Shown here piece after piece: positions 57,025 through 64,000 of a stretch of DNA of 64,000 nt. The stretch covers positions 309,947 through 373,946 of the forward strand of contig JADJOZ010000012.1 in the NCBI GenBank assembly GCA_016713525.1. Direction: 5' to 3'. The stretch is from Bacteroidota bacterium. Its GTDB lineage: Bacteria > Bacteroidota > Bacteroidia > AKYH767-A > OLB10. The notes below the pieces were generated by a model, which was not told where the DNA came from, made no database searches, and was given only the letters and a program-made list of their open reading frames with translations. The position numbers and the translations under genes were made by a program. Positions within the stretch are counted from its first letter, which is position 1; every line of letters begins with the position of its first letter.

Positions 57025-57774
57025 TTATTGAATCTGAAACCGGTAAGTAGTTGTACCATTCGAATTGTTAGTTATAGATGGATTAACTATATCATTGCTA
57101 CTGAATTCTTTTGATCGTTCTAACTCGCTTAGAAAAGCTTCTTCAGGCATATTTTTTCCGCCAATAAATTCGATAGTTTTTTGGCTCAAAGAATCAGGTG
57201 GAATCCGATACGAGACCAATCCATACCTGAAATTATTAGTTAGAGTCTCCAAATCGATTTGCCAAAACAAAAAGCCAGTAGGAACCTGTACCGGATCATC
57301 ATCAATTCTGTATATAGTTAGATTATCATCTTTAACCAAATAACCCAATAATTTACCTGAATAATAGCCTGTTCCTAAAGAATCCAATTGCAACGATTCA
57401 CCATCAGACTTAGCAAAATCTCCAACTGGCTTTTGATTGAAATAAAAGGTAGTTTGGTTCAGCGATTGCCCACAGGCTCCTTTATTGAACAGCATAAAAC
57501 CATTTCCATAAGTAACAAATAAAAGAATTCCAACAAATAACATCAATGCTATTATTCCAGAAAGTTGATTCTTCTTACTTAAATAAATAATTAATAAAGC
57601 GGATGTCAACAAGATTAGATATCCAACTACTTTAGAAGCAGTACTCACATAAAATCCAGTACATGCAGAACTACAACCACATCCAAAATCGGAATAATAG
57701 CCTGATTCTAAAAAATAGAATAAGCCAAAGAGTAAGATAAATAATCCAATAACAATAAAGAATCTGAAATTCAT
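57025..57774 (-). CDS. Membrane hypothetical protein
   Basis: 249 residues. Three hydrophobic helices (about 3-22, 48-68, 72-92) with a CGCSSAC cysteine cluster in the loop after helix 1, then a soluble C-terminal domain of about 140 residues. No family recognised. Preceded on the same strand by a DinB-like gene 7 bases away, so co-transcribed. Confidence 0.65.
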   Translation of the reverse strand: MNFRFFIVIGLFILLFGLFYFLESGYYSDFGCGCSSACTGFYVSTASKVVGYLILLTSALLIIYLSKKNQLSGIIALMLFVGILLFVTYGNGFMLFNKGACGQSLNQTTFYFNQKPVGDFAKSDGESLQLDSLGTGYYSGKLLGYLVKDDNLTIYRIDDDPVQVPTGFLFWQIDLETLTNNFRYGLVSYRIPPDSLSQKTIEFIGGKNMPEEAFLSELERSKEFSSNDIVNPSITNNSNGTTTYRFQIQ

Positions 57775-57781
57775 CTTAAAC

Positions 57782-58252
57782 TCAATTACTCAGAATCATT
57801 TTGCGTATGAGTGAAATTTGCCCTAAATGGTAATAGGTGTGCTCAATAATAGCTTCCAGATTACGCTGGTAAGTGCCGTACTTTTCATCGACAAAGGAGC
57901 TGTCCAGGACTTCATCGTTAAGATTCTTCACTTTATTTACAAACGCAGTAGCATTGTTTAAGAACTCATTCACCAAAGTTTCCCAATCAGCCTTGTTTGA
58001 AAATACAGGCATATCAAAGCTGTATTTATCATGAATATCCAGAGTTCCGCCATTTAATACCTGTAACACTCCTTTCAAATAATAATTGATGTGAAAAGTA
58101 AGCAGTGCTATGGTGTTCAGATTAGCTACTTTCGTTGTGGCTTGCTCCCAATTTATACTTAATATCTGTTCTTTAAAATTGGTATTGGCAATCCATTTTC
58201 CATCCAACAATACTTCCTGCAGGCGATTTGCCAAATCTTGAGATCTAATCAT
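57782..58252 (-). CDS. DinB/DUF1572-like protein
   Basis: 156 residues, helical. HINYYL near residue 54 and EHTYYHLGQISLIRKM near the end carry the histidines of the DinB metal site. Likely a thiol-handling or small-molecule enzyme of unknown substrate. The second DinB-type gene in the window (see 19383). Confidence 0.78.
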   Translation of the reverse strand: MIRSQDLANRLQEVLLDGKWIANTNFKEQILSINWEQATTKVANLNTIALLTFHINYYLKGVLQVLNGGTLDIHDKYSFDMPVFSNKADWETLVNEFLNNATAFVNKVKNLNDEVLDSSFVDEKYGTYQRNLEAIIEHTYYHLGQISLIRKMILSN

Positions 58253-58378
58253 TAGTAATTAATTCTAATTTGTTTTAATATATAAAGAATCAAACACTGT
58301 TACTTACATTTAAATATAAAATAATGGAAGTTGAGTTTCATAGTACAATGTAATCATTTATTCAATTGATATGTGTGA

Positions 58379-60024
58379 TCATTGTACAACACATTTTTGA
58401 AAAGATGTGTTTTTATTTTGGGAAGCAATCTGAATAAAATAAATACCAGGTTTTAATAGCTCTTTTTCTATGACATATTGATTCCCGTTAAAAATAGTTG
58501 TTCTTAAAGTATTACCAAGCATATCAATAATTTTTAAACTACAATTCATAACTTCTTCAGTAAAATAAATAGTCGTATAAGTACTAAAGGGATTTGGTGA
58601 AATTACAAAACCATTAGTCTGCATTAGATCATTTAAGCCGGAAATAATAACATTGTCAAGCTTAGCTATAAAACCATCATTTCCATTAGGATTCAATAAG
58701 GTTGTTGATCCCAACGAAATTTCAGTGCTTTGGAATCCTCCGGAAATGTAAACGTACCCATCATTATTACAAAAGATACCCGTAATATTTTCGACTAATG
58801 TCCCATTGATGCTTTTTGCCCATAATGGTAGACCAACAGAATCAAAACAAACAATAAAGGCTTCAGCTAGCAAGGGAGTCAAGTTAAACAAAGAATCTAC
58901 TCCAACATATACAACAGGGCTGGAAAAACGACCCGTAACAAATACCAATCCCTGATTATTGATATCAATACCGGTTCCCACATCAGCATTAGTTCCTCCA
59001 ATGCTATTGGCCCATACAACGTTCCCATTACTATCGTATTTAATGATGAAGGAATCATCAAAACCGTTACTGGTCAAGACTGTGGATCCAACTACAAGAC
59101 TTGAGCTACCAAAACCACCTGTAACAAAAACATTCCCTAAAGAATCATTACATACTCTATAACCATAATCTGAACCAGTTCCATCACCGCTTACAGCCCA
59201 TTGAACCGTTCCAACGGAATCATATTTGACGATAAAATAATCGCGGTCTCCGGTATTAGTCAAATTAACAGTGTCAAATGTTATGGAACTACTGTAAAAC
59301 TGACCGGTCATGAAGACATTTCCAGAATGATCCACAGATAAACCGAAACCTGCATCAGAACCGGCCCCACCAGCTCTTTTTGCCCATAACACATTTCCAT
59401 CAGTATCATATTTAGCAATAAAAACATCTTCGCCACCAGCATTATTTAGTAAATAAGAATCAAAAACAATTGTTCCGCTGTTAAATTCTCCAGTGATGTA
59501 AATATTTCCGCCATTATCTACAGTAATATCATATCCAAAATCAAAATTAAAGCCCAAAGCATTTTTTGCCCAGAGGAAAACTCCATTGGAATCTAATTTT
59601 GCAACAAAAGATCTCTCAAACCTGAATTTAAAAGCGTATCATTCCCAAATGTCAAAGTGGAACTAAAAAACACTCCGGTAATAATAATATTTCCCATTGC
59701 GTCCGCAGCAATACTGTGAGCTATATCCTGATCGGTGTTCCCAACTTTCAGAGCCCATAATTCATTTCCATTAGCATCATATTTTACAATAAAAATATCA
59801 CTAAGTCCAGAATTTGTAAGAGTCGTAGCACCTAATGTAAGGGTTAAACTTTGAAAATTCCCGGACATATAAACATTGCCAAAGCTATCTTCGCAAACAT
59901 CAGTACCGGAGTTATAGTTTGTGCCTCCTGTTCCTTTTGCCCATAACCAATCTGGAGACTGTGCATGAATTGAATTAATGATACTTGTAAATGCAATTAA
60001 GATTAATACAAAACTGACTTTCAT
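58379..60024 (-). CDS. Secreted SBBP propeller with T9SS sorting domain (frameshifted)
   Basis: About 548 residues rebuilt. Signal peptide (1-21, IHAQ), then eight or nine blades of a repeated pattern (GNVYMSGNFQS, FIVKYDANGNELWALKVG, GNVFVTGGF). The frame breaks at the A4 run 59606-59609; adding one base joins LNSGLRDLF to VAKLDSNGVFLWAKNALGFNF. The T9SS tail is FVISPNPFSTYTTIYF to KPGIYFIQIASQNKN. A surface protein. Confidence 0.85.
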
Positions 60025-60270
60025 AAAATCGGAATTAAATGGTGAATTGAATAAAATTTAATTCATTTATATATACATAACCATCAGGTGACTAAAACAT
60101 GGATAAAATTAATTATCAAATATTGTCAGTAGTTATGCAAGAATTCAATCAAAGCTAAGAAAAAAAAACACCATCAGGAAATTCTCAATTTGTATTAATA
60201 GATTTTTCCAACATGACCTTCAGGTAAACTGTGTTTTAAATTGATTTAGAACCTATTACAAGGTATATGA

Positions 60271-60744
60271 TCAATTCAAATTCAAAACATTCCATTTAAA
60301 ATGTCTGACTCTTGCAATTGTTTTATTCCTGACGTTAAACCTATACATCAGGATAAATGTGCCAATCACCATTACAGCTCCAGAAGCCAACCATAACCAA
60401 TAACCAGATTTATATGAAATGATCTGGTGGCTTCCACCATTTTCATTATCGACAATACTGTCAAATATTAAAAATAAAAATGAAAGCAGAAATGCAGTAA
60501 TACTTAAAAACATTGACAATTTCAGCTTCTTTTTAAGAAATATCCAGCTGATAAATAGCAACGGATTGGCAAACCAACACAGGCCGGCACCGGTAGAAAA
60601 AATAGCTGCCCATCCCAACAAAAAAACCATAATGGAATCACTGCAGTTAGAAGTGGTACAATAACATTCTTGTGTCAATGACAACACAAATAATACGATG
60701 CTAACAATTAATAATTTTCTTACTAATTTTTCATCTTCATTCAT
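60271..60744 (-). CDS. Four-helix membrane hypothetical protein
   Basis: 157 residues with four hydrophobic helices (about 10-25, 38-67, 74-95, 115-135) and a CYCTTSNC cysteine pair after helix 1. I recognise no family. An integral inner-membrane protein. Immediately upstream on the same strand is the small gene at 60756. Confidence 0.62.
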   Translation of the reverse strand: MNEDEKLVRKLLIVSIVLFVLSLTQECYCTTSNCSDSIMVFLLGWAAIFSTGAGLCWFANPLLFISWIFLKKKLKLSMFLSITAFLLSFLFLIFDSIVDNENGGSHQIISYKSGYWLWLASGAVMVIGTFILMYRFNVRNKTIARVRHFKWNVLNLN

Positions 60745-60755
60745 AACATCTGAAA

Positions 60756-61053
60756 TTAATTACTAATCAGGCCGTTTACCAATTCAATAAATTTGTCAGA
60801 AATCTCATACCGGCAACCGGGAGCCTTGATCACGAATAGCTTGTTCAGCAACAAATGTCAAAATCTGCAGTCTTTCACTTTCATTTCGTCCGGTTTGTTT
60901 ATGCCAATGATTTGGTTCCGGGACAAAGATTATTGCCACACAATCGCCTCCTCCGAACTCATAATCGAATTTAATTTCACCTTGATCATCCTGGTAAATG
61001 ACATAACCGCCACGACCAAGACTTATGTAGCTTAATTTTTGATGCAACTTCAC
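60756..61053 (-). CDS. Conserved hypothetical protein (frameshifted)
   Basis: About 98 residues rebuilt. The open 82-residue frame ends at 60805, but a one-base change near 60824 lets the reading go on as APGCRYEISDKFIELVNGLISN to a stop at 60756-60758, a more natural end. The start MKLHQKLSYISLGRGGYVIYQ and a central acidic stretch suggest a small soluble domain of unknown function. 10 bases downstream of the DUF1801 gene. Confidence 0.55.
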
Positions 61054-61063
61054 TGAATCATTT

Positions 61064-61495
61064 TTATTTTTTACTTGTTTGCTTTACGCCATCAAGAATC
61101 GCTCTTTCAAGAATATCCAGATTAATATCCTTCAATTTTTTAAATTTAATGCAATATCCGGTAACAGCGGCTTTTCCAATTGAATCGCCATAGGTTTGAA
61201 TCAGGTATTTTTTATCTTCAAGTCCCATAATATACACCGAAATACCTGAAGTATTGGCACTGATACCAATCTGATAAAATTTTTTTGTTGTGCCATCAGC
61301 ATATTTCATTGTTTGTGATCCGTATCCAATATTAGGATTCGAGACCACCTTCCCTTTTTCATCCTTACCATCCAAAAACCAAAGCTTAGCCTTTGGAAGT
61401 ATTTTTAGAATATGTTTATGCAGAGCTTCCATTTCGGCATGCTTAAGCTCCGGAAGGGAGAGAAGATAGGAACTGATTTCGGATTTTGTAGTCAT
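61064..61495 (-). CDS. DUF1801 domain-containing protein
   Basis: 143 residues from ATG 61495 (MTTKSEISSYLLSLPE); four residues upstream are open. The domain has the YdhG-like features PKAKLWFLDGKD... and GYGSQTMKYADGTTKKFYQIG, then KKYLIQTYGDSIGK and GYCIKFKKLKDINLDILE. These proteins fold like a frataxin-type domain; the role is unknown. Confidence 0.85.
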   Translation of the reverse strand: MTTKSEISSYLLSLPELKHAEMEALHKHILKILPKAKLWFLDGKDEKGKVVSNPNIGYGSQTMKYADGTTKKFYQIGISANTSGISVYIMGLEDKKYLIQTYGDSIGKAAVTGYCIKFKKLKDINLDILERAILDGVKQTSKK

Positions 61496-61586
61496 TTTTA
61501 AGGGCAAATTATAATTATTTTAATAGTTTTCAGTATATCTATCGCTTTGAAACGGGGGTATTAAAATAAGTTTAGATCAATATCCA

Positions 61587-62227
61587 TCATTTAAATAAGT
61601 CTGTCAGGTAATATTTAAATTTATTCATTGCATCATCGCCATGCTTCTCCCCTTCATATATTTTTAAAGCAATTGATTTTTCATTAACCCAAACAATGCT
61701 TTCAATTGACCACGATTTGGAAAAATATTGCAACTTCTGTCGTATTCCATTTAAACCTTCTCCATGAGCTACATTAAAAATAAATAGCTCAGCTCTGTGA
61801 TCATAATATTTATCGAAATCTGGACCATCGTAAGAAGAATAAACCAAAAATTGCTTGCAGGAAGGAGAAAATAACATACCTAAAATTCCGGAATCATAAT
61901 CAGATGGCAGCATTGTTCTATTGTTCGTTTTATACTCATAAAGATAGGTCTCACAAATCTCATCACAGAATTGCCTCACATATATTCCCGAACCTTCAAC
62001 AAACCGACCTGAATCAATTTTGCAATTAATTTTATATTCGCTCAAGTATGCTTGAAAATCTTTTTCCGAAATTTCCGTTAAAATTAAATCTATCTCCTCT
62101 GGAACAACCTCTGCGAATCTGCAACGGAAATATTGAAATTTAGGCTCGATTCACTTTCCTCAGTTTTTTGACACACTGAATGAATGGGGAATGTTATTAA
62201 GATGAATAGTATTATAACCTTATACAT
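61587..62227 (-). CDS. Exported hypothetical protein (frameshifted)
   Basis: About 214 residues rebuilt. An N-terminal signal-peptide-like start at 62227 (MYKVIILFILITFPIHSVCQ) reads on as KTEESESSLNFNISVADS. A one- or two-base slip near 62112-62130 then joins to AEVVPEEIDLILTEISEKDFQ and YKINCKIDSG; the open frame as it stands begins at 62045. No family recognised. Confidence 0.55.
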
Positions 62228-62344
62228 AAACTTAGATTCAATAAATTCAAGTTACATAGGCTAATTTCGTATGCTACCGTACATTCGTATTCGATCTATT
62301 TTCGATCATGAATTTGATAATATTTTTTTAGCTTTCTTAAAAGA

Positions 62345-62428
62345 CTACTCATCCAAAAGATATTGGTAAAAAATATCTAAATTTTTTGACGCATTTTCAG
62401 ACCATTCAATGTTTAATGGTTCTACCAT
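62345..62428 (-). pseudogene. Truncated ParE/RelE-type toxin fragment
   Basis: 27 codons (MVEPLNIEWSENASKNLDIFYQYLLDE) then stop TAG. IEWSENASKNLDIFYQYL is the start of a ParE/RelE toxin; after the stop a shifted frame reads SFKKAKKILSNS before another stop. The ATG overlaps the antitoxin stop region by 23 bases, the usual toxin-antitoxin layout. Confidence 0.6.
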
Positions 62429-62642
62429 ATTTTTGCCAAAGTGATTTACTTGAGATAGTCTTTCCTTTCTTTACATCATCAATCCCCTTCTTAATTTCCT
62501 TAAGTTGATCATCTGACAATGTATCCCACCAATCAGTATTTTCTTGTATATTCTTAAATCGAAAAAGTGATTGAAGAATTTGCTTATCCTCAATGGAGGC
62601 TAACCATTGTATCAATTCGAGTTTTAATTGCTCTGATTTCAT
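62406..62642 (-). CDS. Antitoxin-like protein of a type II toxin-antitoxin pair
   Basis: 78 residues; QLKEIKKGIDDVKKGKTISS with a preceding LSDDQ segment is the tail of RelB/ParD-like antitoxins that cap ParE/RelE toxins in Bacteroidota. It binds its toxin through the C-terminal part and DNA through the N-terminal one. Its partner lies directly downstream but is cut to 27 codons, so this is probably an orphan antitoxin. Confidence 0.72.
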   Translation of the reverse strand: MKSEQLKLELIQWLASIEDKQILQSLFRFKNIQENTDWWDTLSDDQLKEIKKGIDDVKKGKTISSKSLWQKYGRTIKH

Positions 62643-62860
62643 AGTGCTAATGTAAGAAAAATCTTGACAAAGGCAAAATTTAGAGATTTTAGCATATCAC
62701 TTCTAATGCCAGTCTGTATCCCCCTGCATTCTTAAAAATAAATAAATGGCCCTACAAACAAACTACTATTTTTAAGGCTTTCTTTTAACGTTATTATATT
62801 GTATTTCAAATAGATATGCTCCATACATCATGTCCGACTCGCCAGTCAGGTAACGGTCAC

Positions 62861-62870
62861 CTTTGTTAGC
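62861..62870 (-). repeat. attC-like GCTAACAAAG motif
   Basis: Lies 9 bases after the stop of the lipoprotein gene (62879) on the minus strand. Matches the R'' box of cassette recombination sites and recurs as AGCTAACAAG at 63711-63720. Weak evidence on its own. Confidence 0.3.
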
Positions 62871-62878
62871 AGATGTTT

Positions 62879-63414
62879 TTATTGTCGCAGTATTCTAGCA
62901 AGTTTCCCATAGTCGCCATCTTGTCCAAAATTCTTTGTGTTGGCTGTTGTTCCGGTAATTTGATTGGCTAAACAATCAAAACAAATTTTTGCAGTTCCAA
63001 CAACTTTTCCTTCTTTTTTAAAAATCAAAATGTCACGATATACGTGAATACAAGCAGCATAAATATTTTCTGAAGTTGTTTTCTCGATAAATATTTTGTC
63101 AATGCCTTCAAACTTGGAAGTGTCAACAGTCGTTTTTTTATAGCCCACTTCTTCAAGTTTTTGTATAAAAGTCAAGTCAGTAATACTATTTGGAATGTTA
63201 CCCAAAATAATTTCCATTTTAAATGAGTCAATTTCCGACTTGGATATGTTGTCGAATAATTCTCCAATTTTTGATTCGTGAAAGTCTGTTTTGTAATAGT
63301 CTATTGCGTTATAAACAAAGAATTTTTTCCCAATAATTAGGTTATCTTCGTTTGTATTATTACAACTCAAAAGTGTTGAAAATAAAAATATCGAGTATTG
63401 AAATTTGTTTCATT
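62879..63414 (-). CDS. Small lipoprotein hypothetical protein (frameshifted start)
   Basis: About 178 residues rebuilt from ATG 63414: MKQISIL then, with one extra base removed, IFLFSTLLSCNNTNEDN, a lipobox with the acylated Cys in LLSC. As it stands, the open frame begins at 63370 (MSCNNTNED). The mature part has a C-terminal CFDCLANQITGTT cysteine pair. No family recognised; outer-membrane or periplasmic lipoprotein. Confidence 0.58.
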
Positions 63415-63437
63415 GTACGGTCATTTTTAAAAATATC

Positions 63438-63453
63438 TGCTAACGTTAGTCCG
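63438..63453. repeat. TAACGTTA palindrome (CTGCTAACGTTAGTCC)
   Basis: Lies 24 bases upstream of the lipoprotein ATG. Read on the minus strand, the GACTAACGTTAGCAG text includes a CGTTAG R'-type box. May pair with the AGCTAACAAG at 63711. Confidence 0.3.
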
Positions 63454-63710
63454 TCTAAAAACTGCCGTCATCTCATAAATAAGTAAATAAATGACCCCTC
63501 AACAGGATCAGTCGATTTAATCCACTTTTAACACTAATTTATTAGGAATTAAATTGATACCCAGACAAAAAAACATGTATCCTAATCTCCGTTTATAATG
63601 AATCACTATTTCCAATTTTAAGCATATTTGGTTGCTGGTAACTTTGTCAGGAGAGACTGCTTGAGGGAAATCATGACAGAGCCCCGGGGCATAGTGGGCA
63701 GTGGGACAAA

Positions 63711-63720
63711 CTTGTTAGCT
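63711..63720 (-). repeat. attC-like AGCTAACAAG motif
   Basis: Lies about 31 bases after the stop of the 63752 gene on the minus strand. Followed by a TTTGTCCCACTG stretch. The gap 63415-63751 holds only this and the palindrome at 63438. Confidence 0.3.
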
Positions 63721-63751
63721 GAATGGCCTGCGCCTTCCATGTTACAATTTA

Positions 63752-63979
63752 CTAGCAAGCGTTTTTATTTATAAGTTTTTGGTTCATTTGTGCATCTTTT
63801 CTTGCATACCAATATGCCATTCTCATAGGCATCATAAATAGCAAAATTAGAATTAGTCCACCTAACGAACTTAATAGATGAGCAGGATCAAGACTAAAGG
63901 AAATTATATGGTTGTTTATCAAAGCGTATGATAATCCAATCATAATTGTCCACTGAATTAGTCTCCCCAAGCTGTTCAT
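63752..63979 (-). CDS. Small membrane hypothetical protein
   Basis: 75 residues with two hydrophobic helices (about 8-30 and 36-57) and a basic, hydrophilic end (YARKDAQMNQKLINKN). No family recognised. Near the right edge of the window; an upstream partner cannot be seen. Confidence 0.55.
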   Translation of the reverse strand: MNSLGRLIQWTIMIGLSYALINNHIISFSLDPAHLLSSLGGLILILLFMMPMRMAYWYARKDAQMNQKLINKNAC

Positions 63980-64000
63980 TTTTGTCAGAACTTGAACTTT

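Overview
The window looks like a Bacteroidota chromosome segment with moderate-to-low GC. Evidence: at least nine secreted proteins carry a type IX secretion (T9SS, Por-type) C-terminal sorting domain; there are two LytS/LytTR two-component pairs; several genes are preceded by the Bacteroidota -7 element TAnnTTTG and lack clear Shine-Dalgarno sequences; and the gene set (CstB-like MBL-rhodanese, SdiA-regulated-like propeller, VCBS/ASPIC protein, M13 and M2 peptidases) is typical of environmental Bacteroidota. I cannot place it below phylum or class. No rRNA, tRNA, transposase, phage gene or CRISPR array was seen.

Layout. 0-10 kb: a secreted hypothetical, a LiaF-like membrane protein followed by a LytS-type kinase and LytTR regulator, a sulfotransferase, a second opposed LytS/LytTR pair, a VCBS/ASPIC secreted protein, a DEAD-box helicase and a cold-shock protein. 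10-22 kb: Na/Pi cotransporter, MORN/TonB-C protein, rhomboid protease, then a sulfide/persulfide-handling block (Crp/Fnr regulator, universal stress protein, CstB-like MBL-rhodanese, TauE/SafE exporter, secreted rhodanese, ICMT-like methyltransferase), DinB, M2 peptidase and Rrf2. 22-36 kb: RF3, secreted sialidase-like and propeller proteins, M13 peptidase, cysteine desulfurase plus phosphoglucosamine mutase, a TPR membrane protein and lumazine synthase. 36-47 kb: SET methyltransferase, SGNH-like protein with a truncated second copy, an AAA ATPase behind an AT-rich repeat array, LpxL-like acyltransferase and more T9SS cargo. 47.8-64 kb: every gene is on the minus strand (PQQ sugar dehydrogenase, SdiA-regulated-like protein, EreA/ChaN-like protein, carboxylesterase with sorting domain, GNAT, DinB, DUF1801, small lipoproteins, a toxin-antitoxin remnant), ending in short intergenic elements that faintly resemble cassette recombination sites.

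Intergenic DNA is unusually rich in simple structure: (GGATTAA)n heptamers inside a composite element, micro-hairpin clusters, three different minisatellites side by side at 35.6-36.3 kb, a 24-bp poly-C tract inside an inverted repeat, and nested palindromes.

More than twenty genes are interrupted by single-base frameshifts, mostly one base missing from a 3-6 nt homopolymer, while conserved protein sequence continues in the next frame. This includes RF3, LpxL, Rrf2 and the CstB-like protein. The simplest reading is residual base-calling indels, so I annotate those loci as single genes and name each break. The region at 51.1-53.2 kb carries enough breaks that real decay is also possible.
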